Below, piece after piece: positions 33,088 through 44,021 of a stretch of 64,000 nt of DNA. Below the pieces are notes generated by a model. It was not told the DNA's origin. It worked only from the letters and a program-made list of their open reading frames with translations, and searched no databases. The position numbers were made by a program, and so were the translations under genes. Origin of the DNA: Lachnospiraceae bacterium MA2020 (GTDB lineage Bacteria > Bacillota > Clostridia > Lachnospirales > Lachnospiraceae); contig KN050797.1 in assembly GCA_000746015.1 (NCBI GenBank), positions 116,675 to 180,674 of the forward strand. The letters run 5' to 3'. Position 1 is the first letter of the stretch. Each line of letters opens with the position of its first letter.

Positions 33088-35748
33088 ATGAGCAAGGAAC
33101 TCGCAAAGAACTATGATCCCAAGGCAATGGAGGATCGCATCTATGAAAACTGGCTTTCAGCTAAGTATTTTCATGCAGAAGTAGACAAGAAAAAGAAGCC
33201 GTTTACAATCGTAATGCCACCTCCAAACATTACTGGTAAGCTTCACATGGGACATGCACTTGATAATACAATGCAGGATATCCTCACAAGATTTAAGAGG
33301 ATGCAGGGCTACAATGCATTGTGGCAGCCGGGTACAGATCACGCTTCAATAGCTACTGAGGTTAAGATCATCCAGAAGCTTCGTGAAGAGGGCACATCAA
33401 AAGAGGATCTCGGCAGAGAGAAGTTCCTTGAGAGAGCATGGGAATGGAAAAAAGAGTACGGCGGAATCATCACTTCCCAGCTTAAAAAGCTCGGTATCTC
33501 ATGTGATTGGGACAGAGAGCGTTTCACAATGGATCAGGGATGCAATGACGCCGTTAAAGAAGTATTCCTTAAGCTTTATAAGAAAGGCTGGATCTACAAG
33601 GGCAACAAGATCGTTAACTGGTGCCCTGTATGTCATACAACAATTTCTGATGCTGAGGTTGAGTACGAGTCACAGGATTCACACCTTTGGCACATCAAGT
33701 ATCAGGTAGTTGGTACAGACCGTTTCATCGAGTTTGCTACTACACGTCCTGAGACAATGCTCGGAGATACTGCAGTTGCAGTTAATCCTGAGGATGAGAG
33801 ATATAAAGATCTTATCGGCAAGACATGTATGCTTCCGTTCATGGACAGGGAGATCCCTATCGTTGCTGATGAGTATGTAGATATGGAGTTTGGTACAGGT
33901 GTAGTAAAGATCACACCTGCACATGACCCTAACGACTTTGAGGTAGGCAAGCGCCATGACCTTCCTGTTATCAATATCATGAACGATGACGCTACTATCA
34001 ATGAGAACGGCGGCAAGTTCAAGGGCATGGACAGACTTGATGCCAGAAAGCAGATAGTTAAAGAGCTTGATGAGATGGGACTTCTTGTACGCATTGAGGA
34101 CTATACTCATGAAGTAGGTACACACGACAGATGTCACACAACTATTGAGCCACTCGTTAAGCAGCAGTGGTTCGTAAAGATGGATGAGCTTATCAAGCCT
34201 GCTGCTGATGCAGTAAGAAACGGTGATATCGAGCTTATCCCGGAGAGAATGGATAAGACATTCTTTAACTGGACAGACAATATCCGTGACTGGTGCATCT
34301 CAAGACAGCTCTGGTGGGGACACAGAATCCCTGCATATTACTGCGATGAGTGCGGTGAGATGGTAGTTGCAGGAGAGACACCTGATAAGTGTCCTAAGTG
34401 TGGATGCGAGCACTTCACACAGGATCCTGATACACTTGATACATGGTTCTCATCAGCGCTCTGGCCATTCTCAACACTTGGCTGGCCAAATGAGACAGAG
34501 GATCTTAAGTACTTCTACCCGACAGATGTACTTGTAACAGGCTACGATATCATCTTCTTCTGGGTTATCAGAATGATTTTCTCTGGATACGAGCAGATGG
34601 GAGATAAGCCATTTAAGACAGTACTTTTCCACGGACTTGTTCGTGATGAGCAGGGACGCAAGATGAGTAAGTCTCTTGGCAATGGTATCGATCCTCTTGA
34701 GGTTATTGATAAATACGGTTCTGATGCTCTTAGATTTACTCTTATCACAGGTAATGCACCTGGTAACGATATGAGATTCTCATACGACAGAGTAGAGGCA
34801 TCAAGAAACTTTGCTAATAAGATCTGGAATGCATCAAGATTCATCATGATGAACTTTGATGGCAAGACAGTTACAAAGCCTTCAGAAGACAGACTTGAAG
34901 ACGTAGATAAGTGGATACTTTCAAAGTGCAACGACACAGTAAAGGAAGTTACAGAAAATCTTGAGAAGTTCGAGCTTGGTATCGCAGCTTCAAAGATCTA
35001 TGACTTCGTTTGGGATTCACTTTGCGACTGGTATATCGAGATGGTTAAGCCTCGTCTTTACAATTCAGACGATGCTGAGTCACAGAATGCAGCTCTTTGG
35101 ACACTTAAGAGCGTTCTCATCGACTCACTCAAGATGCTCCATCCTTACATGCCATTCGTAACAGAGGAGATCTACTGCACACTTAGAGAGGAGACAGGCG
35201 ACGATATCCCTGCATCTATCATGATCTCTGAGTGGCCTGTTTACACAGAGGACAGACACTATGCAAGAGAGGCTGCAGATCTTGAGATCATCAAGGAAGC
35301 AGTTCGCGGTATCCGTAACGTTAGAAGCCAGATGAATGTTGCTCCTTCAAGAAAGGCTGACGTCATAGTAGTTTCTGAAAGCGAGGATGTAAGAAGTGCA
35401 TTTGAGCGCGGCAGGATCTTCTTTGGTGCACTTGCCTATGCAAATGAGGTAAAGGTACAGGGAGACAAGAGCGGAGTAAACGAGAACGATGTTTCAGTAG
35501 TTACTGCTCAGGCTACAATTTATATACCATTCAGTGAGTTAGTTGACCTTGACGAAGAAATCAAGCGTTTAGAAAAGGAAGAAAAAAGACTTTCAGGTGA
35601 GCTTAAGAGATCACATGCAATGCTTTCAAACGAAAAGTTCCTCTCTAAAGCACCTGAGGCAAAAATAAATGAAGAAAAGGAAAAGCTTGCTAACTACGAG
35701 AAGATGATGCAGGAAGTTCAGACTAGACTTGACCAACTTAGAAAGTAA
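33088..35748 (+). CDS. valS: Valine-tRNA ligase
   Basis: ValS charges tRNA-Val and edits mischarged threonine. The 886 residues match the family. Class Ia motifs are clear: [18 protein letters not shown] (HIGH variant HMGH, near residue 45) and [13 protein letters not shown] (KMSKS, near 525). The CP1 editing domain contains [17 protein letters not shown] and [17 protein letters not shown] zinc-type cluster ([20 protein letters not shown]) and the C-terminal coiled-coil arm are present. The start is ATG 33088, with AAAGGA upstream; an in-frame ATG at 33061 lacks a ribosome site. It has its own consensus promoter. The DUF342 gene follows 42 bp later. Confidence 0.97.
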   Translation: MSKELAKNYDPKAMEDRIYENWLSAKYFHAEVDKKKKPFTIVMPPPNITGKLHMGHALDNTMQDILTRFKRMQGYNALWQPGTDHASIATEVKIIQKLREEGTSKEDLGREKFLERAWEWKKEYGGIITSQLKKLGISCDWDRERFTMDQGCNDAVKEVFLKLYKKGWIYKGNKIVNWCPVCHTTISDAEVEYESQDSHLWHIKYQVVGTDRFIEFATTRPETMLGDTAVAVNPEDERYKDLIGKTCMLPFMDREIPIVADEYVDMEFGTGVVKITPAHDPNDFEVGKRHDLPVINIMNDDATINENGGKFKGMDRLDARKQIVKELDEMGLLVRIEDYTHEVGTHDRCHTTIEPLVKQQWFVKMDELIKPAADAVRNGDIELIPERMDKTFFNWTDNIRDWCISRQLWWGHRIPAYYCDECGEMVVAGETPDKCPKCGCEHFTQDPDTLDTWFSSALWPFSTLGWPNETEDLKYFYPTDVLVTGYDIIFFWVIRMIFSGYEQMGDKPFKTVLFHGLVRDEQGRKMSKSLGNGIDPLEVIDKYGSDALRFTLITGNAPGNDMRFSYDRVEASRNFANKIWNASRFIMMNFDGKTVTKPSEDRLEDVDKWILSKCNDTVKEVTENLEKFELGIAASKIYDFVWDSLCDWYIEMVKPRLYNSDDAESQNAALWTLKSVLIDSLKMLHPYMPFVTEEIYCTLREETGDDIPASIMISEWPVYTEDRHYAREAADLEIIKEAVRGIRNVRSQMNVAPSRKADVIVVSESEDVRSAFERGRIFFGALAYANEVKVQGDKSGVNENDVSVVTAQATIYIPFSELVDLDEEIKRLEKEEKRLSGELKRSHAMLSNEKFLSKAPEAKINEEKEKLANYEKMMQEVQTRLDQLRK

Positions 35749-35790
35749 TTGACCGACTTTTGAAAGTTAAGCAAGAGAAGGTGTGAAACT

Positions 35791-37350
35791 ATGGCTGGTT
35801 CCAAAAATAATCTTGACGATGAGCTTAAGCGGTTTGATGCGGCAAAGGCCGCAGCTGAAAATGCTGCAGGCGGTGATGATGAAGAAGAAAAGGAAGAAGA
35901 GTTTAAATACATAAAGGTCGCTGGAATAAGTGAGCCTGCAAAAAAAGAGCTCTTCAAGATCACAGTAAAAGATGGCGACATGAAAGCATTTCTGCTTTTA
36001 CTGCCGCCTGATACTGAAAAGGGTGAGAAAGATCTTACACAAGATGAGATTTCTGAAGCTCTCGCTAAATATGGCATCAATACAGGCATCAATGAGTCTG
36101 CTATATCTGCTATGCTTGATAAGCATATCTATGGCAGAGAAGAGCTGATCGCCGAGGGTACTTACACGACTGAGGGAGTCAACGGCTATTTTGATTATTT
36201 CTTCCCGGTTGAAGAAACTGACAAGTTTGGAAGAAAAAAGAAGAAAAAGCCTGAGATACGTACTGATGGCTCGGTAGACTATACAAGTGTAAACCTTATA
36301 TACTGTGTAAATGAGGGTGATAAGCTTGCTACTTATCATCCGGCAGTAAAGGGTAAGCCCGGTGTTACCGTGCGGGGAAGAGTCATCAATCCTAAGGGCG
36401 TGAGGGACCTAAAGCCATATTTCACAGTAAACTGCTCATACGATGAAGAAACATATACCTATACGGCAGAGTGTGCCGGCAGGGTAGAGCTCGGCAAGGC
36501 GAGGCTTGCAGTACTTGACATACAGGAATTTAAAAGAGACATTGATATCGTTTTTGGAAATATCAATTTCAAGGGCGATGTCATCATTCATGGCTCGGTG
36601 CTTCCGGGAGTGCATATCCAGGCGACCAAGAGCATCACTATAGATAAGGTGCTTGAGGGAGCTACGGTTGTAGCCGGCGGCGATGTTATCATAAAGGGTG
36701 GAGTCATGGGAAACGGCTCTACCAAGATCGAGAGTGGTGGAGATGTCTTTGCGGACTTTATCGAGTATGCAAAAGTTGATGCAAAGGGCTCAGTCTCTGC
36801 AAATATCATATGGGATAGTGAAGTAAATGCTGATTTTCAGGTACATGCTACCGGCAAGGTCGGTGCGATAATAGGTGGAGAAGTCTATGGAGCTGCTGGA
36901 GTAGATGCGGCTTATATAGGAAATGATGTAGGAGTCAAGACCATAGTTTCAGCCGGTGTAAAAGATGTTTATGCCAGACAGATGAAGCTGTATGAAAAGG
37001 CCATTGACTCAATAGACAGGACTCTTGTCACATTGGAGGAAGAACTGGACGAGGCTGAAAGAAGCGTAAGACTTGGTACAGCTGATGAGCTTATGACAAA
37101 GCATGTACAGTCCTTAAGACGGGAGAAGATACAAAAGACCAGTGAGCAAAAAGAGACAACGACAAAGATAGAAAAGCTAAAGACGCTGGTTGCCGGAAGT
37201 GCCGGCGCACAGATCATTGTAAAAAATACTGCTTACAATGGAAGTATATTTATTTTGGGAGAGCAGCAATATGTTGTCGAGGAGGAGAGACGTCAGATAA
37301 AGTTTGTCATTGACGACAAAGACAACATGATCATAAAGCCTTTAATTTAG
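35791..37350 (+). CDS. FapA/DUF342-family polymer-forming-like protein
   Basis: DUF342 (FapA) proteins are beta-helix-rich and widespread in flagellated Firmicutes, sometimes linked to flagellar assembly or cell shape. This 519-residue protein has an acidic N-terminal stretch (GGDDEEEKEEEF), an alpha/beta region, then the repetitive beta-helix core (VFGNINFKGDVIIHGSVLPG, GGDVIIKGGVMG, ESGGDVFADFIEYAKV) around residues 245-400, and a coiled coil about 405-465. AGAAGGTG precedes the ATG by 6 bases. It is 42 bp after valS and is followed by a 50-codon gene and the zinc-ribbon/TPR gene with short gaps, suggesting a three-gene unit. No flagellar structural gene is nearby. Confidence 0.88.
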   Translation: MAGSKNNLDDELKRFDAAKAAAENAAGGDDEEEKEEEFKYIKVAGISEPAKKELFKITVKDGDMKAFLLLLPPDTEKGEKDLTQDEISEALAKYGINTGINESAISAMLDKHIYGREELIAEGTYTTEGVNGYFDYFFPVEETDKFGRKKKKKPEIRTDGSVDYTSVNLIYCVNEGDKLATYHPAVKGKPGVTVRGRVINPKGVRDLKPYFTVNCSYDEETYTYTAECAGRVELGKARLAVLDIQEFKRDIDIVFGNINFKGDVIIHGSVLPGVHIQATKSITIDKVLEGATVVAGGDVIIKGGVMGNGSTKIESGGDVFADFIEYAKVDAKGSVSANIIWDSEVNADFQVHATGKVGAIIGGEVYGAAGVDAAYIGNDVGVKTIVSAGVKDVYARQMKLYEKAIDSIDRTLVTLEEELDEAERSVRLGTADELMTKHVQSLRREKIQKTSEQKETTTKIEKLKTLVAGSAGAQIIVKNTAYNGSIFILGEQQYVVEEERRQIKFVIDDKDNMIIKPLI

Positions 37351-37375
37351 GCATATATGGGGAGATGAAAAAATC

Positions 37376-37528
37376 ATGATCGATTTTGATGCAGAATTAA
37401 AGAAATTTCATCCATCTCTGGAGATAGAGGATGCTGAGGATGCGATATATAATCATGACGTTTCGGATATGATGGATCTGCTTTTGTCTATCATTAACGG
37501 TAACAAGCCTCAGAAAAATAAATCGTAA
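37376..37528 (+). CDS. 50-residue acidic protein between the FapA-like and zinc-ribbon/TPR genes
   Basis: A short frame of 50 codons plus stop opens at ATG 37376, 11 bases after GGGGAG (37359-37364). The product is acidic and helical in character (MIDFDAELKKFHPSLEIEDA, later HDVSDMMDLLLSI). An alternative ATG at 37365 meets a stop after four codons. It lies 25 bp after the FapA-like gene and 12 bp before the zinc-ribbon/TPR gene, and fills that gap completely, which supports it being real. It has no membrane segment or Cys. I do not recognise a family; an adaptor between its neighbours is conceivable. Confidence 0.7.
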   Translation: MIDFDAELKKFHPSLEIEDAEDAIYNHDVSDMMDLLLSIINGNKPQKNKS

Positions 37529-37540
37529 AGGGATGAACAC

Positions 37541-39169
37541 ATGAAATGTTATAATTGTGGCTGTACGTTGTCAGATGATAATTTTTGCAATGCCTGTGGG
37601 GCAGATGTCAGCCTGTATAAAAAGGTGATACATCTTGCAAATGCATATTACAACGATGGCTTAAAAAAGGCGCAAGTGCGCGATCTGACAGGCGCGGTAA
37701 GTTCACTTAAGCAGAGCTTGAAGTGCAACCGCAATCATATACTGGCTAGAAATCTGCTTGGCCTTGTTTATTTTGAAATGGGTGATGCGGTGGCAGCTCT
37801 TTCGGAGTGGGTAATATCAAAGAGTATCCGTCCAAAGAGAAATGTCGCTGAAAAGTACATAGACGATATACAGAACAATCCTGCTAAGCTCAGTGCGCTG
37901 AGTCAGGCTATCAAAAAGTATAATCAGTCGCTGGCATATTGTCAGCAGGATAGTAAGGATCTTGCCATCATCCAGCTAAAAAGGGTAGTCCAGCTCAATC
38001 CAAACTATCTCGTTGCCTACAACCTTCTTGGTCTTTTGTATCTTGATGCAGGTGAGTGGGCAAAGGCAGAGAAAGTACTTGAGAAGGCACTCAAAATAGA
38101 TACAAACAATACTCTTGCTCTATCGTATATTGCAGAGGCAAGGGAGCGAATGTCTGAAAAAGATGGAGGCGGAAGTGCCGGAAAGAAAAAGGCGGCAAAG
38201 ATGTCTCTGCCTGATGATGTCATTGCCTACAGAAGTGGTAATGAGACTATCATACAGCCATTAAATACCAAAGAAAGAGCCGGTTCACAGACATTCATAA
38301 ATATACTTATAGGACTTGCGCTTGGCGTGGCGGCAAGCTGGTTTCTTATCATACCGGCTCGTATGCAGGCAAACAGCTCATCAAACAGCCAGCAGCTTAA
38401 GGATGTTTCTACCCAGCTGACAAATAAATCAGCAGATATGGATGAGCTCAATCAGCAGATAACATCACTTGAGGCACAGGCTTCAGACCTTAGAATGCAG
38501 CTTGAGGAGTTTACCGGCAATACAGGTATCATGCAGGACTACAACCTTCTGTTGAAAGCAGCTGAGCAGTATATATCAAATTCTGATGATGTCCTTACTA
38601 CCGCAGGATATTTAGAGCAGATAGATGCTGTCAGTGTAAATGCTGTAAATGGTATGGTTTCTGTAAGCGGCAACAATGTTTCAAATGAGTTTATGAGTCT
38701 TTATAAGTACTTAAAGGATGATGTATCTGCAAAGGCAGTAGCACAGTATCTTGAAACAGGTATAAAGAACTACAATAACGGCGGATATACAGATGCTATA
38801 GCTAATCTTACAAGTGCTTATGAACTTGATCCTACAAGCGACAAGGCGCTGTATTATCTGGCACAGAGCTATCTCAAGTCAGATGATAAAGATACAGCAA
38901 CGAGATTATTTAATGAATTGATCAATAATTTCCCAAGTTCTCAGTATAAGAATCGTGCACAGCGATTCCTTGACAACGGAACTGTGGATAGTTCACCTGC
39001 AAGCACAGGAGATGCTAATGCGCAGCAGCAGGCTTTGGCAGAGCAGCAGGCCGCAGCAGCTGCAGCGGCAGCAGCGCTTCAGCAGCAACAGCAGCAGGCA
39101 GCCGCAGCGGCAGCAGCCGCAGCTGCGCTTCAGCAGCAACAGCAACAACAGCAGGCGATAGGGCAGTAA
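37541..39169 (+). CDS. Zinc-ribbon/TPR membrane protein with Ala/Gln-rich tail
   Basis: A 542-residue mosaic. Residues 3-22 are a zinc ribbon (CYNCGCTLSDDNFCNACG). TPR-type repeats follow (about 30-215: NLLGLVYFEMGD, NLLGLLYLDAGEWAKAEKVL). A single membrane segment lies at about 247-268 (INILIGLALGVAASWFLII), then a coiled coil (about 285-330) and external TPR-like repeats (about 400-480: AYELDPTSDKALYYLAQSYL). The last 50 residues are almost only Ala and Gln. The cytoplasmic half and outer half both being TPR-rich suggests a scaffold that links the inside to the envelope. It follows the FapA-like and 50-residue genes, and a terminator follows it. Confidence 0.85.
   Translation: MKCYNCGCTLSDDNFCNACGADVSLYKKVIHLANAYYNDGLKKAQVRDLTGAVSSLKQSLKCNRNHILARNLLGLVYFEMGDAVAALSEWVISKSIRPKRNVAEKYIDDIQNNPAKLSALSQAIKKYNQSLAYCQQDSKDLAIIQLKRVVQLNPNYLVAYNLLGLLYLDAGEWAKAEKVLEKALKIDTNNTLALSYIAEARERMSEKDGGGSAGKKKAAKMSLPDDVIAYRSGNETIIQPLNTKERAGSQTFINILIGLALGVAASWFLIIPARMQANSSSNSQQLKDVSTQLTNKSADMDELNQQITSLEAQASDLRMQLEEFTGNTGIMQDYNLLLKAAEQYISNSDDVLTTAGYLEQIDAVSVNAVNGMVSVSGNNVSNEFMSLYKYLKDDVSAKAVAQYLETGIKNYNNGGYTDAIANLTSAYELDPTSDKALYYLAQSYLKSDDKDTATRLFNELINNFPSSQYKNRAQRFLDNGTVDSSPASTGDANAQQQALAEQQAAAAAAAAALQQQQQQAAAAAAAAAALQQQQQQQQAIGQ
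39022..39160 (+). repeat. Low-complexity CAG/GCA tract encoding the Ala/Gln tail
   Basis: A tract of near-repeated CAG, GCA and GCC codons contains two copies of a unit that reads GCGCTTCAGCAGCAACAGCA in the DNA (from about 39074 and 39124), each after an alanine run. It looks like an internal duplication and is prone to length change by slippage. Confidence 0.8.
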
Positions 39170-39189
39170 CCAATAGTTATGTTTAGAGG

Positions 39190-39220
39190 GCAGCGTCTCT
39201 ATAGACGCTGCTTTACTACT
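39190..39220 (+). terminator. Terminator after the zinc-ribbon/TPR gene
   Basis: GCAGCGTCT (39190-39198) pairs perfectly with AGACGCTGC (39203-39211) around CTAT. The following TTTACTACTT is a poor T-tract, so read-through into the dipeptidase gene is possible. Confidence 0.7.
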
Positions 39221-39240
39221 TATAGAAGGAGTAAGATAAT

Positions 39241-40689
39241 ATGAGAGTTTTAGAAAATCTTGAACCTAAAAAAGTATTTGAGTTTTTTGAGGATATCACA
39301 CAGCTTCCTCACGGCTCATACAATGAAAAGGCAGTAAGTGATTACTGCGTAAAGTTTGCAAAAGACAGAGGTCTCGAGGTGATTCAGGATGACCTTTATG
39401 ATGTTATCATCAAATGTCCTGCTACACCGGGATATGAAGATGTAGAAGGTGTTATCCTTCAGGGACATCTTGACATGGTATGCGAGAAGAGCGAAGATTC
39501 CACAATAGACTTTGAAAAAGATGGACTTGAGCTTGAGATAAAGGGCGACGTAGTCACAGCTAAGGGAACAACTCTAGGCGGAGATGATGGTATAGCTATC
39601 GCTTATGCACTTGCAGTAATGGATTCAAAGGATATCCCACATCCATATATCGAGGCAGTGTTTACTGTTTCTGAGGAGACCGGAATGGAAGGTGCTAGCC
39701 ACATCGATCTTTCAGGACTTAAGAATCGTCGTCTTATCAATATCGATAACGAGGATGAGGGCGTGATCCTTACAAGCTGCGCCGGTGGTGGAAGAAGTGA
39801 CTGCTCACTTGATGTGAAGCGTGAGTCAAGAACAGGTCTTTCATTTGAAGTTACACTTAAGGGCTTCACAGGCGGACACTCAGGAATGCAGATCATCAAT
39901 GGTGGAGCAAATGCAAATATCATGATGGGACGCCTTGCTGATGCAGCATACAGAGCAACCGGAGCTTCACTTATAACAATGAACGGCGGTTCAAAGGATA
40001 ATGCTATCCCAAGAAGCGCAAGCGCTGAGTTCATCGTAGCAGAGGATAAGGCAGAAGAGTTTAAGAGCGTAGTAGAAGCGATCGCAGGCGATATCGAAGC
40101 TGAGTTTGAGATGCAGGATCCTGATGCAACAATGACAATCGCCCCAAATGGTGTAAAGACTGCTGAAGTTCTTACAGAGGACAGCTTTAAGAAAGCAGTA
40201 GCACTTCTTTTTGCTCTTCCAAACGGCGTACAGGCAATGAGCGCTGATGTAGAAGGTCTTGTAGAGACATCACTTAACCTTGGCGTGATGAAGATCACAG
40301 AGGACACTGTAAGATATCGCTATGCAGTACGTTCAAGCAAGAACACAGCAAAAGAGTTCCTTTTCAGGAAGCTTGAGGCTATCACAGAGTCCTTTGGCGG
40401 TACATATGAGGTATCTGGCAAGTATCCTGCATGGGAGTTTAGAAAAGACTCTAAGCTCAGAGATGACATGGTAAGAGTATATAAAGAGATGTTTGGAAAA
40501 GAGCCAAAGGTTGAGGCAATCCACGCAGGCGTAGAGTGTGGTCTTATCTCAGATAAGCTTGACAATATCGATGCTATCTCATTTGGCCCTCAGATGAGCG
40601 GAGTACATACAACAGAAGAAGAACTCAGCATATCTTCAACAAAGCGCACATGGGAATATCTCCTTGCTGTATTGGCGCTTAAAGACTGA
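39241..40689 (+). CDS. pepD: Beta-Ala-His dipeptidase / aminoacyl-histidine dipeptidase (PepD, M20C)
   Basis: PepD-type M20 metallopeptidases hydrolyse dipeptides with a broad range, using two zinc ions. The 482 residues match the family (about 485). Motifs in order: PHGSYNEKAVSDYC near the start, the metal site LQGHLDMVCEK (His/Asp), TLGGDDGIAIAYA (bridging Asp), the catalytic Glu pair EETGMEGA, and the C-terminal His region GPQMSGVHTTEEELSI. A lid domain is inserted at about residues 190-390 (TGGHSGMQIINGGANAN). AGAAGGAG lies 8 bases before the ATG. A terminator overlapping the groE promoter follows. Confidence 0.95.
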   Translation: MRVLENLEPKKVFEFFEDITQLPHGSYNEKAVSDYCVKFAKDRGLEVIQDDLYDVIIKCPATPGYEDVEGVILQGHLDMVCEKSEDSTIDFEKDGLELEIKGDVVTAKGTTLGGDDGIAIAYALAVMDSKDIPHPYIEAVFTVSEETGMEGASHIDLSGLKNRRLINIDNEDEGVILTSCAGGGRSDCSLDVKRESRTGLSFEVTLKGFTGGHSGMQIINGGANANIMMGRLADAAYRATGASLITMNGGSKDNAIPRSASAEFIVAEDKAEEFKSVVEAIAGDIEAEFEMQDPDATMTIAPNGVKTAEVLTEDSFKKAVALLFALPNGVQAMSADVEGLVETSLNLGVMKITEDTVRYRYAVRSSKNTAKEFLFRKLEAITESFGGTYEVSGKYPAWEFRKDSKLRDDMVRVYKEMFGKEPKVEAIHAGVECGLISDKLDNIDAISFGPQMSGVHTTEEELSISSTKRTWEYLLAVLALKD

Positions 40690-40762
40690 GTTTTACCAAT
40701 ATTTCTTTACTCATCAGCAAAGAAGAGCTGAGAATAGATAAAGAGAGATAAAAAGAGATAAA

Positions 40763-40815
40763 TATACTAAAAAGTCCATTTTACCTACTTGAGATAAAAT
40801 GGGCTTTTTAGTATA
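40763..40815 (+). terminator. Terminator of the dipeptidase gene, overlapping the groE promoter
   Basis: A 21-bp stem pairs 40763-40783 with 40795-40815 (one G-U wobble), including AAAAAGTCCATTTTA on the left and TAAAATGGGCTTTTT on the right; the T-run sits inside the right arm. Confidence 0.85.
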
Positions 40816-40817
40816 GT
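40789..40817 (+). promoter_or_regulatory. Predicted groESL promoter
   Basis: TTGAGA (40789-40794) and TATAGT (40812-40817) are spaced by 17 bases. The start point would fall near 40824, directly before the CIRCE element, as in other groE operons. The promoter lies in the loop and right arm of the upstream terminator. Confidence 0.65.
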
Positions 40818-40828
40818 AAGACATGTGG

Positions 40829-40855
40829 TTAGCACTCAACGAAAATGAGTGCTAA
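40829..40855. promoter_or_regulatory. CIRCE operator (HrcA binding site)
   Basis: TTAGCACTC (40829-40837), nine bases, then GAGTGCTAA (40847-40855): a perfect match to the CIRCE inverted repeat. HrcA would repress groESL here until heat or unfolded protein occupies GroEL. hrcA is not in the window. Confidence 0.98.
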
Positions 40856-40909
40856 TACTAAAAAGGATTTTTAGTTTTATATCTATAGAGTAAAAAGGAG
40901 GCATTAACA

Positions 40910-41194
40910 ATGTTAAGACCATTAGCAGACAGAGTTGTACTTAAGCCAATCGAGGCAGAGGAGACTACAGCATCAGGAATCGTTCTTCCTGGCAAGGAGA
41001 AGGAGAAGCCACAGCAGGCTGAGATCCTTGAAGTAGGTCCTGGCGGAGTAGTAGATGGCAAAGAGATAAAGATGGAAGTTACTAAGGGACAGAAGGTTAT
41101 CTATTCTAAGTATGCCGGAACAGAGATCGAGCTTGATAATAAAGAGAAGGTTATCATCGTAAGACAGAGTGATATCCTTGCAGTTATCGAATAA
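40910..41194 (+). CDS. groES: Co-chaperonin GroES
   Basis: GroES caps the GroEL cage in protein folding. The 94 residues are the standard length and contain [17 protein letters not shown] at the start, the mobile loop ([17 protein letters not shown]), and [14 protein letters not shown] near the end. AGGAGG lies 8 bases before the ATG. It is the first gene of groES-groEL, behind a perfect CIRCE operator, with groEL 35 bp downstream. Confidence 0.99.
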   Translation: MLRPLADRVVLKPIEAEETTASGIVLPGKEKEKPQQAEILEVGPGGVVDGKEIKMEVTKGQKVIYSKYAGTEIELDNKEKVIIVRQSDILAVIE

Positions 41195-41202
41195 TCCAAT
41201 AA

Positions 41203-42846
<1,644 letters not shown>

Positions 42847-42873
42847 TATCAAGGGTATATATAATTTTTCAAA

Positions 42874-42900
42874 AAAACCGGCAGCGATGCCGGTTTTTTC
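42874..42900 (+). terminator. Terminator after groEL
   Basis: AAAACCGGCA pairs with TGCCGGTTTT around a GCGA tetraloop, followed by further T. It is a textbook intrinsic terminator. Confidence 0.95.
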
Positions 42901-42920
42901 TGTTAATGGGGAGGATATCT

Positions 42921-43877
42921 ATGAGGGGAATATTTGCACGTTATCTTTTTAAGGATATTTTTACTGAGTGGCTTGAGTACAGAAGGGGTGACTTAAAAGA
43001 ATCAAGTCTCGTAAAATACAGGAACATAGTAAAGACCTATCTTTTACCATGCTTCGCCGATAAAGACATCAGGACTTTATCATATGAGAAAGTAAAAGAA
43101 TATATAGAAGAATTAAGGCAATCCGGTGGAAAACAGCGCAAAGGATTATCTGCGGCAACTCTGCGTACGATAGTGACCGTGATAAAGTCGATATTCGCCT
43201 ATGCCGCAAATGCCAAAAGGCTAAAGGTCGCAAGTCTGTCTGACCTAAAGGCGGACAGCAAGCAAAAAGAGTATAGAGTACTTACGACTACGGAGCAGAT
43301 AAGCCTTGAGGAGAAGTGCAGGGAAAAACTTACACATAAGGATGCAGGGATAATCCTGATGCTCTTTACAGGAATCCGTATAGGGGAGCTCTGAGCCCTA
43401 AAATGGAGTGATATAGACCTAAAAAACAGCAGTATAAATATAAGTCGTACTCTGCAGAGGATACAGACAGAGGGAGAAGCAGCGAAGACAAAGATAGTCG
43501 AGACAGCTCCCAAAAGTCAGAAGTCAATAAGGCAGGTACCGATCACATCAAATGTAATGCCGGTACTGGAAAAAATAAAAGGACAACCGGGAGAATATCT
43601 ACTGTCAGGCAAGAGCAAGGCAACAGAGCCAAGAACTATGCAAAGATATATAAAAAGCCTGACGGAAAAACTCTCAATGAAAAATGTGACATGCCATACC
43701 TTGCGGCATTCATTTGCGACAAGATGCGTAGAGTATCGTGTGGATACCAAATCACTAAGTGAGGTACTGGGACACTCATCAGTGCAGATTACAATGGACA
43801 GGTATGTGCATCCATCAATGGAAATGAAGAAGAAAAGTATCGATCTGATGGTGAAGGGAATGCATCAAAAAATTTAA
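42921..43877 (+). pseudogene. Tyrosine recombinase/integrase interrupted by one in-frame UGA
   Basis: Read through codon 158 (TGA, 43392-43394), a single frame gives a complete 318-codon phage-type tyrosine recombinase. It has an N-terminal SAM-like domain (residues about 1-90), then the catalytic domain. All main catalytic residues survive: Arg153 in FTGIRIGEL, His259 and Arg262 in CHTLRHSFATR, the His in LGHSS, and Tyr295 in MDRYVH. The stop lies where relatives usually have Cys (GELCALKW), so one base change (TGC or TGT to TGA) explains it. Start ATG 42921 follows GGGGAGG by 6 bases. No att site or cargo is recognised around it. Most likely a recent pseudogene. Confidence 0.85.
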
Positions 43878-44021
43878 GCGAACGGTAAAAGCAGTTGTTG
43901 GGATGCGAAAGGTATTGCTGCCGGGATTTCGCGGGTTTATTGATACTATGTATTTCAACTTTTTGGGAGCTTTTTCAATAGTTGTTTTTATAATATTTTT
44001 TGTAATGAAGGTTACTTAACA

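Noticed and set aside
39022-39160. CRISPR-like or mobile repeat
   Set aside because: The repeat is in-frame codon repetition inside a gene with no spacers of constant size.
39603-40307. 234-codon minus-strand frame over the pepD gene
   Set aside because: Ser/Ala/Pro-rich composition typical of an antisense shadow; no ribosome site or domain.
43392-43450. Selenocysteine insertion at the recombinase UGA
   Set aside because: No convincing SECIS hairpin is seen just downstream, and tyrosine recombinases are not selenoproteins; nonsense mutation is simpler.
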